Below, piece by piece: positions 16,917 through 26,151 of a stretch of 64,000 nt of DNA. The stretch is from RUG626 sp051866775 (GTDB lineage: Bacteria; Bacillota; Clostridia; Oscillospirales; Oscillospiraceae): contig JBJDXR010000009.1 in assembly GCA_051866775.1 (NCBI GenBank), forward strand, positions 1 to 64,000. The letters run 5' to 3'. The position numbers and the translations under genes were made by a program. Within the stretch, counting starts at the first letter, position 1. Each line of letters opens with the position of its first letter. The notes beneath the pieces were generated by a model, which worked only from the letters and a program-made list of their open reading frames with translations, ran no database searches and was not told the origin of the DNA.

Positions 16917-18134
16917 ATGGTAAAAATAAATAATAACTTTACAAAGCTTCCCGGCGGCTACCTCTTCCCCGAGATCGGCAGGCGCACACGGGCATTTGCC
17001 GCACAGAATCCTCCCATGCCGATAATCCGCATGGGCATTGGCGATGTGACGCTTCCTCTGGCCCCCGCTGTTATTGAGGCGATGCACAAGGCCACGGATG
17101 AGATGGGGCACAAGGAGACCTTCCGCGGCTACTGTGAGGAGACCTGCGGCGCCTATGATTTCCTGCGCTTCGCTATACGTGACTCCTACAAGGAGCGCGG
17201 AGTTGAGATCGCAGACGATGAGATATTCGTATCCGACGGGGCAAAGTCCGACTGCGGAAACATCGGGGACATCTTCTCCACCGACAATGTGGTCGCCGTA
17301 TGCGACCCTGTCTATCCTGTATATGTGGATACAAATGCCATGGCCGGCCGCGCCGGAGACTACGACGGCGAGAAATGGACGAACCTTGTCTATCTCCCCT
17401 GCACCGCAGAAAACGGCTTTGCGCCCGCGCTTCCGGAGCGTGTTCCGGATATAATTTACATCTGTTCCCCCAATAACCCCACCGGCACCGCACTTACAAA
17501 AGATCAGCTCAAGATCTGGGTGGATTACGCAAACAAGCACGGCAGCGTCATACTCTTTGACAGCGCCTATGAGGCCTTTATCTCCGAACCGGGCATCCCC
17601 CACAGCATCTATGAAATTGAAGGTGCCGAGACCTGCGCCATCGAATTCCGCTCCTTCTCAAAGACCGCGGGATTTACCGGAAACCGCTGTGCCTATACGG
17701 TCATCCCCAAGGCACTGGTGCGGGTTGGCGTGAGCCTGCGTGATATGTGGAACCGCCGTCAGGGCACAAAGTTTAACGGCGTCCCCTATGTGATACAGCG
17801 CGCGGCCGAGGCCACCTTCACCCCTGAGGGCAAGGCGCAGATAATGGAGTCCATCGGCTACTACCTCAATAACGCCAAAGTAATAAGGGATGGCCTTGAG
17901 AGCGCCGGCCTTACCGTATACGGCGGGGTCAACGCACCGTATATCTGGTGCGGCACTCCGGACGGAATGGGCTCCTGGGAGTTCTTCGACCTTCTGCTGC
18001 ACAAGGCCTGCATAGTAACAACGCCCGGCGCCGGCTTCGGCCCGGCCGGTGAAGGTTTTATACGTCTCACTGCCTTCGGCAGCTTTGAAAACACCTGTGA
18101 GGCCGTGGAGCGTATCAAAACGGTTCTTAACTGA
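16917..18134 (+). CDS. dapL: LL-diaminopimelate aminotransferase
   Basis: PLP enzyme that turns tetrahydrodipicolinate directly into LL-diaminopimelate with glutamate as amino donor, the short route to lysine and peptidoglycan. 405 residues, typical of DapL: GIGDVTLPLAPAVIEAMHKA, YICSPNNPTGTAL, and the PLP lysine in SFSKTAGFTGNRC. GGAG precedes the ATG. The gene heads an apparent operon with carA and a carB fused to a DapF-like domain, so a DAP epimerase-related module is encoded on the same transcript. Confidence 0.96.
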   Translation: MVKINNNFTKLPGGYLFPEIGRRTRAFAAQNPPMPIIRMGIGDVTLPLAPAVIEAMHKATDEMGHKETFRGYCEETCGAYDFLRFAIRDSYKERGVEIADDEIFVSDGAKSDCGNIGDIFSTDNVVAVCDPVYPVYVDTNAMAGRAGDYDGEKWTNLVYLPCTAENGFAPALPERVPDIIYICSPNNPTGTALTKDQLKIWVDYANKHGSVILFDSAYEAFISEPGIPHSIYEIEGAETCAIEFRSFSKTAGFTGNRCAYTVIPKALVRVGVSLRDMWNRRQGTKFNGVPYVIQRAAEATFTPEGKAQIMESIGYYLNNAKVIRDGLESAGLTVYGGVNAPYIWCGTPDGMGSWEFFDLLLHKACIVTTPGAGFGPAGEGFIRLTAFGSFENTCEAVERIKTVLN

Positions 18135-18205
18135 GAGCTTATCACAGGATCAGCAAAAGCTCTAAGTACAAAAGCGCCATGGCGCGAAATTGCGGAGGAG
18201 TATCA

Positions 18206-19276
18206 ATGCAGAAAGCATATTTGATATTGGAAAACGGCAAAAAATATGAGGGCACTTCTTTCGGAGCTTCCGGGACAAGTGTTGGCGAACTCGTTTTTAC
18301 GACCGGTATGACGGGCTGTGCTGAGAGTCTTACCGACCCCAGCTATTATGGGCAGCTTGTTATTTTCACCTTCCCGCAGTTCGGAAATTACGGTATTGCA
18401 GACGCGGATATGGAAAGCTCCGGCATCCATGTCCGCGGAGCTGTAGTTAGGGAGTTTTGCGACGCTCCCTCCAACTTCCGCTGCGACGAAACGGTCAACG
18501 ACTTTTTAAAGCGCCACAACGTTGTGGGCATCTCCGGGGTCGACACACGCGAGCTTACCCAGATGATAAGGGAGCGCGGCGTAATAAACGCCGTGATCAC
18601 TACGGAAAACCCCGATTATCCCGTTGATGCTTTAAAGGCCTTCAGAATAACTGATTCTGTAAAAAACACCAGCACAAAAGAGTGTATCACTCTTATGCCC
18701 GAAGGACCCGCTCGGCACACGGTAGCGCTTATGGACTACGGCGCCAAGAAGAGCATAGCCGATAATCTGGTAAAGCGCGGCTGTAAGGTTGTGGTATTCC
18801 CCTACAGCGCCACCGCTGAGGAGGTCATGAGCATAAAGCCCGACGGCATAATGCTCTCAAACGGCCCGGGAGATCCCTCCGACAACGTTGAGGCCATAGC
18901 CGAGCTTAGAAAGCTGTTCGGCAAAGCCCCCATGTTCGGCATATGCTTAGGCCATCAGATGATGGCTCTGGCGGCGGGAGCAGCAACAGAAAAGCTCAAA
19001 TTCGGCCACCGGGGCGCAAACCAGCCTGTCAAGGATCTGAAAACCGGCAGGGTCTACATCACCTGCCAGAACCACGGCTATGCCGTTACCTGCGAGAGCC
19101 TTGAGGGCATCGGCGCGGAGCTTAGATATATAAACGTTAACGATAAGACATGTGAGGGCGTCGATTACCCCTTGCTTGACGCTTTCTCAATGCAGTTCCA
19201 CCCCGAGGCTCACGGAGGCCCCAGGGACTGCGAGGGCGCCTTTGACAGGTTTCTTAAAATGATGGAGGTGCGGTAA
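18206..19276 (+). CDS. carA: Carbamoyl-phosphate synthase small subunit
   Basis: Glutaminase subunit that feeds ammonia to CarB. About 356 residues from the ATG at 18206, chosen because GGAGGAG lies 5 bases upstream; homologues also start MQKAYLILENG. N-terminal CarA domain (FTTGMTGCAESLTDPSYYGQ), then class I amidotransferase with the nucleophile in FGICLGHQMMALA and catalytic HPE in MQFHPEAHGG. One base separates its stop from the carB start. No PyrR site or arginine box was identified; the upstream dapL attenuator may set its level. Confidence 0.97.
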   Translation: MQKAYLILENGKKYEGTSFGASGTSVGELVFTTGMTGCAESLTDPSYYGQLVIFTFPQFGNYGIADADMESSGIHVRGAVVREFCDAPSNFRCDETVNDFLKRHNVVGISGVDTRELTQMIRERGVINAVITTENPDYPVDALKAFRITDSVKNTSTKECITLMPEGPARHTVALMDYGAKKSIADNLVKRGCKVVVFPYSATAEEVMSIKPDGIMLSNGPGDPSDNVEAIAELRKLFGKAPMFGICLGHQMMALAAGAATEKLKFGHRGANQPVKDLKTGRVYITCQNHGYAVTCESLEGIGAELRYINVNDKTCEGVDYPLLDAFSMQFHPEAHGGPRDCEGAFDRFLKMMEVR

Positions 19277-19277
19277 G

Positions 19278-22200
19278 ATGCCACTTGATAAAACAATAAA
19301 AAAAGTTCTGGTCATCGGCTCCGGCCCCATCGTCATAGGTCAGGCGGCGGAGTTCGACTACGCGGGTACTCAGGCCTGCCGTATTCTCAGAAGCGAGGGT
19401 ATAAAATCCGTCCTTGTAAACTCAAACCCCGCCACCGTCATGACGGACGGCGACATGGCGGATGCTGTCTACCTTGAACCTCTTAACGCCGACACCGTAA
19501 AGCGCATAATCTTAAAGGAAAAGCCCGACTGCCTTCTTGCGGGTCTCGGCGGGCAGACCGGACTTACGATTGCCATGCAGCTGTCTCACGAGGGCTTTTT
19601 GGAAAGGCACGGCGTGCGCCTTATAGGCACAAACGCCGATGCGATCGATAAGGCGGAGGACAGGGAGCTTTTTAAGGAGGCCATGGACCGCATAGGCCAG
19701 CCCACCGTTCCGTCCGATATAGCCAACGACGTTGAGACTGCCGTTGAGGTCGCAAATAAGATCGGCTACCCCGTGATCATCCGTCCCGCGTTCACACTTG
19801 GCGGCGGCGGGGGCGGCGTCGCATATAACGAGGAGGAGCTTCGCGAGGTGGCCTTCAATGGCCTTGAGGCCTCCCCCATAACCCAGATACTTGTGGAGCG
19901 CTACATCTTCGGCTGGAAGGAGATCGAGTTTGAGGTCATGCGCGACCATGCGGGCAACGTCATAACCGTCTGCTCCATGGAAAACTTTGACCCGGTGGGA
20001 ATACACACAGGCGATTCCATCGTAGTAGCTCCCGCTCTGACCCTTGCCGACAAGGAGTATCAGATGCTCCGCTCCGCCGCGCTGGGCATCATAACCGAGA
20101 TGGGTATCGAGGGCGGCTGCAACTGCCAGTTTGCATTAAATCCAACCAGCTTCGAGTACTCCGTTATTGAAGTAAACCCCCGTGTATCCCGCTCATCAGC
20201 TCTGGCTTCCAAAGCCACAGGTTACCCGATCGCAAAGGTCGCGGTAAAAATTGCGCTGGGATATACGCTTGACGAGATAAAGAACGATATCACCGGCAAG
20301 ACCTTTGCCTGCTTTGAGCCGGCTCTGGACTATGTTGTGGTGAAATTCCCCAAGTGGCCTTTTGATAAGTTCCACGATGCACAGCGCCGCCTGGGTACGC
20401 AGATGAAGGCCACGGGCGAAGTCATGGCCATAGGCCACACCTTCGAAGCTGCGCTTATGAAGGCCGTCCGCGGCGCCGAGATCGGACAGGAGACCCTGAC
20501 CCGCGCACCGGAAAACGACAAGAGCTTGGAGGAGCGCCTTGACTCCATGGACGACCTGCGCCTTTTCACTATATTTGAGGCGCTTAAAGCCGGCTTCCCC
20601 GCAGAGAAGATCCATGAGATAACCATGATAGACCACTGGTTCATATCCAAGCTCCAGAACCTTGTGGACTATGAAAAGCACATAACAGAAAACGGCATAG
20701 ACGCTGAGAGCTACCTTTTGGGCAAAAAGTACGGCTACACCGATAAGGCTCTCTCCGCCATAACAGGCCAGTCTGAGCTTCCGCACCGCGACCCGGTCTA
20801 TAAGATGGTCGACACCTGTGCCGCAGAATTTGAGGCCGAGACGCCGTATTATTACGCCTCCTACGACGATACATGCGACTCCCGCCCCGCTCCCCGCACA
20901 AAGAAAAGCGTGATCGTGATTGGCTCCGGCCCGATACGCATCGGCCAGGGCATCGAGTTTGACTACAGCTCGGTACACTGCGCCGTTACACTGAAGAAGC
21001 TCGGCTATGACGTGGTCATTATTAATAACAACCCGGAGACTGTCTCCACGGACTATGACACCGCCGACAGACTGTACTTTGAACCGCTTTGCCCAGAGGA
21101 CGTTATGGGTGTTATAGCTGTTGAAAATCCTGTCGGCGTCGTTGTGGCCTTCGGCGGACAGACCGCAATAAAGCTCACCGAATACCTTGATAAGCACGGG
21201 ATAAAAATTCTCGGCACCTCCGCCGAGGGCATAGATCTGGCTGAGGACCGTGAGCGCTTTGACGCGCTTCTTGAGAGCATGGGCATAAAGCGCCCCCGCG
21301 GCTTCGGCACCCATAACCTTGAGGAGGCGCTCAACGCCGCAGAGAGCCTGGGCTATCCGGTTCTTCTCCGCCCATCCTATGTTATCGGCGGTCAAAACAT
21401 GGTCATCGCCCACGACGAGGGCGATGTGCGCCGGTATATGGAGCTGATACTCTCAGGCAGCAAGCAGGCGGATAACTCAGTCCTCGTTGATAAGTATATG
21501 CCCGGCACGGAGCTTGAGGTGGACGTGATCTCCGACGGCACAGACGTTCTCATGCCCGGTATTATGGAGCATATAGAGCGCGCCGGCGTCCATTCAGGCG
21601 ACTCCATCGCTGTATATCCCCCGTACAACCTGACCGATAAGATGATGCGCATCATCGTCGACTGCTCCACACGTCTGGCACTTGAGCTTGGTACACGGGG
21701 GCTTGTGAATATCCAGTACCTCATCTACAAGAAGGAGCTTTACGTGATCGAGGTAAATCCCCGTGCATCGCGTACTGTTCCGTATCTTTCCAAGGTCACC
21801 GGCATCCCAATGGTGGATGTGGCCTCCCGGGTCATGATGGGCGCGACGCTCAAGGAGATGGGCTATAATCAGGTTCTCTGCAACACTCCTCCATATTACG
21901 CCATCAAAGTGCCTGTCTTCTCCTTTGAGAAGATAACCGACGCCAACTCCATGCTGGGTCCTGAGATGAAATCCACCGGCGAGGTGCTGGGTATCGGCAG
22001 GACGCTCAACGAGGCGCTGTTCAAGGGACTCCGCGCGGCAGGCTACGATCTGTCCGGCGCACTCACCCCCGGCAGGAACGGTGTACTGCTTTCAGTTGAA
22101 AACCACGAGCTTTCCGATGTTGTAAAGCTTGCCAAAAAGCTGAACGACCTGCGCATGAGGATCTTCGCAACTCCCGACACGGCTAAGGCCGTAAGCTCCC

Positions 22201-23306
22201 TGGGCATTGAGGTAAATGTCATAGATCACGTTGGCGACGCTTACAGCCTTATGGAAAACGGAACGATAAGCTTCATCGTCTACACAGGCGCGCTCTATGA
22301 CGACACCATGGGCGACTATATCGAGCTTCACTCCCGGGCCGTAAAACTCCGCATCCCATGCATAACCTCACTTGATACAGCCGGGGCCGTCGCAGATACG
22401 CTGGAAAGCCGCTTTACAAACGAGAACACGGAGCTTGTCAATCTGAATAACATGCGCAGAAAGCGCGAGCTTGTACACTTTGCAAAGATGCACGGCTGCG
22501 GCAACGACTATATATTCTTCGATAACCGCGACGGGCGCATAACAAGCCCTGAATCACTTTGCGTATCCGTCTGCGACCGAAATTACGGTATAGGCGGCTG
22601 TGGCATAGTCCTTATTGAGAACTCGGCCGGAGCCGACGCAAAAATGCGTATATTCAATCAGGACGGCAGTGAGGGCAAAATGGCCGGAAACAGTATCCGC
22701 TGTGTTGGAAAGTACCTTTACGACAAACACATCGTCCATCAGGAGCACATGACAATTCAGACGGACGACGGCGTAAAGTCCCTGCAGCTGTTTATACGCA
22801 ACGGCAGGGTCAGCACCGTCAGCGTCCACATGGGAAAGGCAAACCTCTCCTCCCGCCTTATACCTACAACAATAGACAGTCCCACAGTGATCGATCACCC
22901 CGTTACCATTGACGGCAAGGAATACAGAATAACCTGTTCCTCTATCGGCAACCCACATTGCTCTGTATTCTGCGACGAGATCGACTCTCTTGACCTAAAT
23001 AAGCTCGGCCCGCTCTTTGAGCAGGCGGATATATTCCCGGAACGTGTTAACACTGAATTTATCCGCATAGTAAACGACGACACGCTCCGCGTGCGGGTCT
23101 ACGAGCGCAGCAACGGCGAAACAAAGGCCAGCGGCACCGGAGCCTGCGCCGCGGTCATCGCCGCCACGGAAAACGGCTTTCTTACAAAGGGCCGCGATAT
23201 CACCGTTAAATTAGAGGGCGGCGATCTTACGGTCAATTACACAGACGAGCGCGTGATACTTACCGGCGACGCCGTTCTGGTATATGAAGGCGTATACGAA
23301 TACTGA
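19278..23306 (+). CDS. carB: Carbamoyl-phosphate synthase large subunit fused to a DapF-like domain
   Basis: A single uninterrupted 1342-residue frame. Residues 1 to about 1055 are a complete CarB: two homologous ATP-grasp halves (VIGSGPIVIGQAAEFDYAG and VIGSGPIRIGQGIEFDYSS) and an MGS-like allosteric domain. A short linker (NNMRRKRE) leads at about 1065 into a diaminopimelate epimerase fold: VHFAKMHGCGNDYIFFDN, GNPHCSVF and a VYEGVYEY end. The two catalytic Cys of DapF are both replaced: the CGN motif reads MAGNSIRC (Ala1136) and the ACGSGAC motif reads ASGTGAC (Ser1285). Carbamoyl phosphate synthesis is secure; epimerase activity is doubtful. Usual CarB length is about 1060-1075. Confidence 0.95.
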   Translation: MPLDKTIKKVLVIGSGPIVIGQAAEFDYAGTQACRILRSEGIKSVLVNSNPATVMTDGDMADAVYLEPLNADTVKRIILKEKPDCLLAGLGGQTGLTIAMQLSHEGFLERHGVRLIGTNADAIDKAEDRELFKEAMDRIGQPTVPSDIANDVETAVEVANKIGYPVIIRPAFTLGGGGGGVAYNEEELREVAFNGLEASPITQILVERYIFGWKEIEFEVMRDHAGNVITVCSMENFDPVGIHTGDSIVVAPALTLADKEYQMLRSAALGIITEMGIEGGCNCQFALNPTSFEYSVIEVNPRVSRSSALASKATGYPIAKVAVKIALGYTLDEIKNDITGKTFACFEPALDYVVVKFPKWPFDKFHDAQRRLGTQMKATGEVMAIGHTFEAALMKAVRGAEIGQETLTRAPENDKSLEERLDSMDDLRLFTIFEALKAGFPAEKIHEITMIDHWFISKLQNLVDYEKHITENGIDAESYLLGKKYGYTDKALSAITGQSELPHRDPVYKMVDTCAAEFEAETPYYYASYDDTCDSRPAPRTKKSVIVIGSGPIRIGQGIEFDYSSVHCAVTLKKLGYDVVIINNNPETVSTDYDTADRLYFEPLCPEDVMGVIAVENPVGVVVAFGGQTAIKLTEYLDKHGIKILGTSAEGIDLAEDRERFDALLESMGIKRPRGFGTHNLEEALNAAESLGYPVLLRPSYVIGGQNMVIAHDEGDVRRYMELILSGSKQADNSVLVDKYMPGTELEVDVISDGTDVLMPGIMEHIERAGVHSGDSIAVYPPYNLTDKMMRIIVDCSTRLALELGTRGLVNIQYLIYKKELYVIEVNPRASRTVPYLSKVTGIPMVDVASRVMMGATLKEMGYNQVLCNTPPYYAIKVPVFSFEKITDANSMLGPEMKSTGEVLGIGRTLNEALFKGLRAAGYDLSGALTPGRNGVLLSVENHELSDVVKLAKKLNDLRMRIFATPDTAKAVSSLGIEVNVIDHVGDAYSLMENGTISFIVYTGALYDDTMGDYIELHSRAVKLRIPCITSLDTAGAVADTLESRFTNENTELVNLNNMRRKRELVHFAKMHGCGNDYIFFDNRDGRITSPESLCVSVCDRNYGIGGCGIVLIENSAGADAKMRIFNQDGSEGKMAGNSIRCVGKYLYDKHIVHQEHMTIQTDDGVKSLQLFIRNGRVSTVSVHMGKANLSSRLIPTTIDSPTVIDHPVTIDGKEYRITCSSIGNPHCSVFCDEIDSLDLNKLGPLFEQADIFPERVNTEFIRIVNDDTLRVRVYERSNGETKASGTGACAAVIAATENGFLTKGRDITVKLEGGDLTVNYTDERVILTGDAVLVYEGVYEY

Positions 23307-23313
23307 TATACCG

Positions 23314-23338
23314 CAGGGAAGGGCAAACCCCTTCCCTG
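23314..23338 (+). terminator. Hairpin after carB/dapF
   Basis: 10-bp stem (23314-23323 with 23329-23338) and 5-base loop directly after the stop. No T-run follows, so termination is uncertain. Confidence 0.45.
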
Positions 23339-23365
23339 TAATCCATTTAAAGAGAGGTTTTTGCA

Positions 23366-24802
23366 ATGGCTGTCCTTGCACTTGAAGCCAGCACCTCATC
23401 CGCAAAGGCCATGCTGTTTGAGCCTAAAAGCGGTGAGATACTGCGCGTTGCCGGAAGAGCCTATCCCCCGGAGATCTGCGACACCGTCACAATGGATGCC
23501 CCGGGAGCTGTGGACTTTGTGCTGTCCCTTGGCCGGGAGATACTTAACGGGAGCCAAAACATTGAAATGGTGGTTCTCAGCTCAATCTGGTTCCACAGCG
23601 GAGGACTTTTTGATGCGAATATGGCCCCTATAGGCAGGCTGCGCACATGGGCAGACCCCTCAGGCTCCGGCATATCCGGGTCGCTCAGGAAAAATCCGGA
23701 GCTTTACGACCGGCTTTACAGCCTCACGGGAAATCCTCCTCACAGCATATACGCGCTCTATAAGTGGCTTGAACTTGCCTCGTCTGCAGGTATGGATATA
23801 GGCCGCGTCCCCCATCTTATGGCTCTGCCTGATTACCTTTTCTACCGCTTTACAGGCAAGCGCATGGTCTCCTCAATGACCGCGTCGGCAAGCGGACTTA
23901 TGAACATACATAAGCTCAAGTGGGATGACGAGATCATGAAGCGCTTCGGCATTACGGAGCCGCAGCTGTCGGTGATAGTCCCCCCCGAGCACACAGAGCC
24001 GCTTAACAAAGTCTCCGCTGAAGCTCTCGGACTTGATGAAGGTATACCGGTACTTATAGTCGGAGCCGACGGAGCCTGCAATCAGATTGCCGTAGGCGGG
24101 CTTAAGCCCGGAATAATGTCCGTTTCCGTCGGTACCAGCGCCGCGCTGCGGCTCAGCTCCGCCTCTCCCAGCATATCAAAGGGGGAGGATAAAAATTGGT
24201 GCTATTACGGCGCCGAGGGGCGCTGGATATGCGGGGCCGCTACAAACGGGGCAGGAAGCTGCCTCGACTGGTTTTCCAAGAAGCTGTGCGGGGGTACGCC
24301 GCTTTCCGAACTTGATCTTGAGCTTAGTAATGTCTATTCAGGCCCTATGGAGGCACCGGTATTTCTTCCGTTTCTGTTTGGTGAGCGCTGCCCCGGCTGG
24401 CAGGATAAGCGTACAGGCGGATGGCAGGAGTTAAGCGGTGCGCACAGCCGAACCGCCCTTTACTACAGCGTTCTGGAGGGCGTGCTTTTCAATATGTACC
24501 AATGCTATCTTGCCCTATGCGGTGATAATCCGCCGGAGCACATACTTATATCCGGCGGCATCGTCCGCTCATCTGTCTGGCTTCAGATGGCGGCGGACAT
24601 ATTCAAAATGCCCATGGAGGTCGTAAGCGTCGAGCACGCCTCCCTTCTCGGCGCGCTGCGCATAGCTCAAAAGCTTCTTGGATATACTAAGAGCCTTACA
24701 GAGGTCAGCTGCAGCATCTTAAGGACGGTTTATCCAAATAGCAGCTCCGGTTTTGACAGGCGCTTCTCACAGTATATGTCTTGGTACCGGCACACGCGTT
24801 AA
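23366..24802 (+). CDS. FGGY-family carbohydrate kinase (gluconokinase-like)
   Basis: Sugar kinase of 478 residues. The N-terminal ATPase-type domain begins VLALEASTSSAKAMLFEP, with SSIWFHSGGLFD at the usual sugar-contact region; the second domain contains the FGGY-like VGADGACNQIAVGGL, SVSVGTSAALR and the C-terminal adenosine-site ISGGIVRSSVWLQMAADIF. The overall pattern is closest to gluconate kinases, but the substrate is not certain. It lies between the car operon and the aromatic operon with its own AGAGAGG ribosome site and no sugar transporter beside it. Confidence 0.88.
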   Translation: MAVLALEASTSSAKAMLFEPKSGEILRVAGRAYPPEICDTVTMDAPGAVDFVLSLGREILNGSQNIEMVVLSSIWFHSGGLFDANMAPIGRLRTWADPSGSGISGSLRKNPELYDRLYSLTGNPPHSIYALYKWLELASSAGMDIGRVPHLMALPDYLFYRFTGKRMVSSMTASASGLMNIHKLKWDDEIMKRFGITEPQLSVIVPPEHTEPLNKVSAEALGLDEGIPVLIVGADGACNQIAVGGLKPGIMSVSVGTSAALRLSSASPSISKGEDKNWCYYGAEGRWICGAATNGAGSCLDWFSKKLCGGTPLSELDLELSNVYSGPMEAPVFLPFLFGERCPGWQDKRTGGWQELSGAHSRTALYYSVLEGVLFNMYQCYLALCGDNPPEHILISGGIVRSSVWLQMAADIFKMPMEVVSVEHASLLGALRIAQKLLGYTKSLTEVSCSILRTVYPNSSSGFDRRFSQYMSWYRHTR

Positions 24803-24937
24803 CGGATCTGCGGTTTTGTGCAAAATAGTCTCAAATTCGCGAGTTTTTTAGCTTTCTTTGAGCAATACTGACATTTACTTTTAGATGATAAAGTGTTATT
24901 ATCCTTCTATCACATCAGAACTTTCAGGAGCGCAGTT

Positions 24938-25036
24938 ATGACTAAGCCGATCTGCACAACTGAATACCGTTATTTTAACTTCTACTTTAGCTTTACCTAT
25001 TATTTTGGTAAGGCTTATTGTGGTTTGGCTGAATAA
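24938..25036 (+). CDS. Tyr/Phe-rich leader peptide of the aromatic operon
   Basis: A 32-codon frame with an ATG at 24938 preceded by AGGAG at 7 bases, and a TAA at 25034. It begins MTKPICTTEYRYFNFYFSF; 6 Tyr and 5 Phe make up 11 of 32 residues, most within a 14-codon stretch. It precedes a terminator and the aroF operon, which makes Tyr and Phe. This is the anatomy of a ribosome-stalling attenuation peptide: scarcity of charged tRNA-Tyr or tRNA-Phe would stall the ribosome and change RNA folding. Function is inferred from composition, ribosome site and context. Confidence 0.85.
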   Translation: MTKPICTTEYRYFNFYFSFTYYFGKAYCGLAE

Positions 25037-25109
25037 CGGTAAAAGAGTTCCGCACACACTATAAAGAACGCTCTTTAGACCTTGCAGCTAAACCGCTGCA
25101 AGGTCTTTT
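24965..25109 (+). promoter_or_regulatory. Attenuator region of the aromatic operon
   Basis: Three alternative pairings are visible. Within the leader-peptide gene, TACCGTTATT (24965-24974) is perfectly complementary to AATAACGGTA (25032-25041), which spans the leader stop codon. Then AAAGAG (25042-25047 region) can pair with CTCTTT (25071-25076). Last comes the terminator at 25077-25109. A ribosome stalled on the Tyr/Phe codons would mask the first arm and free the second, as in classical attenuators. A weak TTTACT-N17-TATTAT promoter may lie near 24874-24902. Confidence 0.7.
25077..25109 (+). terminator. Leader terminator before aroF
   Basis: Perfect 12-bp stem AGACCTTGCAGC/GCTGCAAGGTCT (25077-25088, 25095-25106) with a 6-base loop, followed by TTT and a mixed T-rich stretch. 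It ends 25 bases before the aroF start. Confidence 0.8.
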
Positions 25110-25134
25110 CGCGTATTATTGGAGGAATTTAAAA

Positions 25135-26151
25135 ATGGTAGTAATTTTAAAAGAAAATCCCAACCAAGCACAGCTCGACAGTCTGATCTCCTGGCTTCAA
25201 GACAAGGGCATAGCGATACATGAGACCGTCGGCGTCCATCAGACAATCCTTGGTCTTGTGGGCGATACCTCGTCCATCGATATCGACCTTCTTACGGCAC
25301 TTGACATAGTGGAGGACGTGCGGCGTATTCAGGAGCCATACAAAAAGGCCAACCGCAAGTTTCATCCGGATAACACCGTCGTAAAGGTCGGTGATGTGGA
25401 GATCGGCGGCGGGGAGCTTACCCTTATCGCAGGCCCATGCTCTATTGAGACCGAGGAGCAGATATGCTCCATCGCCAAAAGCGTAAGAAAAAGCGGCGCG
25501 AAGATACTCCGCGGCGGCGCTTTCAAGCCCCGCACCTCCCCGTACTCCTTCCAGGGTCTGAGGGATGAGGGTCTGCGCCTTATGGAGATTGCCAAGGAGG
25601 AGACGGGCCTTCCGATAGTCACGGAGATCATGGACGCCTCACAGCTCCCGCTCTTTGAAAACGTGGACATGATCCAGGTAGGCGCGAGGAATATGCAGAA
25701 CTTTGAGCTGCTCAAGGTCCTCGGCAAGGTTGACAAGCCCATCCTCCTGAAGCGCGGCCTGTCCGCAACCTACGAGGAGCTTCTCATGAGTGCGGAGTAT
25801 ATAATGTCAGGCGGAAACGAGAATATAGTCCTGTGCGAGCGCGGCATACGCACCTTTGAGACGTACACTCGCAACACGCTGGATATATCCGCCATACCGG
25901 TACTCAAAAAGCTCACACATCTGCCCATTGTTATCGACCCCAGCCATTCAGCCGGTAAATCCGCCCTTGTACCGCCCCTCTCCTGCGCCGCTGTAGCCGC
26001 AGGCGCCGACGGTCTTATTATTGAGGTCCACAACGATCCGGCTCACGCCTGGTGCGACGGACCACAGTCCATAAAGCCCGAAGTATTCGACTCCCTGTCA
26101 AAGAAGCTCACTGTTATCTTTGACACATGCAAAAGTGAGGCGGTAAAATGA
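25135..26151 (+). CDS. aroF: DAHP synthase (3-deoxy-7-phosphoheptulonate synthase)
   Basis: First step of the shikimate pathway: condenses phosphoenolpyruvate with erythrose 4-phosphate. 338 residues: an N-terminal ferredoxin-like regulatory domain (about 1-70, MVVILKENPNQAQLDSL) as in Thermotoga-type enzymes, which bind Tyr/Phe for feedback inhibition, then the TIM barrel (IAGPCSIET, LRGGAFKPRTSPYSFQG, QVGARNMQNFELL, LCERGIRTFETYTRN, IDPSHSAGK). GGAGG precedes the ATG. It overlaps tyrA by 4 bases (ATGA). It is first in the eight-gene aromatic operon and directly downstream of the leader terminator. Confidence 0.97.
   Translation: MVVILKENPNQAQLDSLISWLQDKGIAIHETVGVHQTILGLVGDTSSIDIDLLTALDIVEDVRRIQEPYKKANRKFHPDNTVVKVGDVEIGGGELTLIAGPCSIETEEQICSIAKSVRKSGAKILRGGAFKPRTSPYSFQGLRDEGLRLMEIAKEETGLPIVTEIMDASQLPLFENVDMIQVGARNMQNFELLKVLGKVDKPILLKRGLSATYEELLMSAEYIMSGGNENIVLCERGIRTFETYTRNTLDISAIPVLKKLTHLPIVIDPSHSAGKSALVPPLSCAAVAAGADGLIIEVHNDPAHAWCDGPQSIKPEVFDSLSKKLTVIFDTCKSEAVK

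Noticed and set aside
20196..21413. Long antisense frame (405 codons) opposite carB
   Set aside because: It mirrors the codon periodicity of carB, has no ribosome site or domain, and carB is certain. The same holds for long antisense frames opposite guaA, asnB, mbl, rex/adhE and others.
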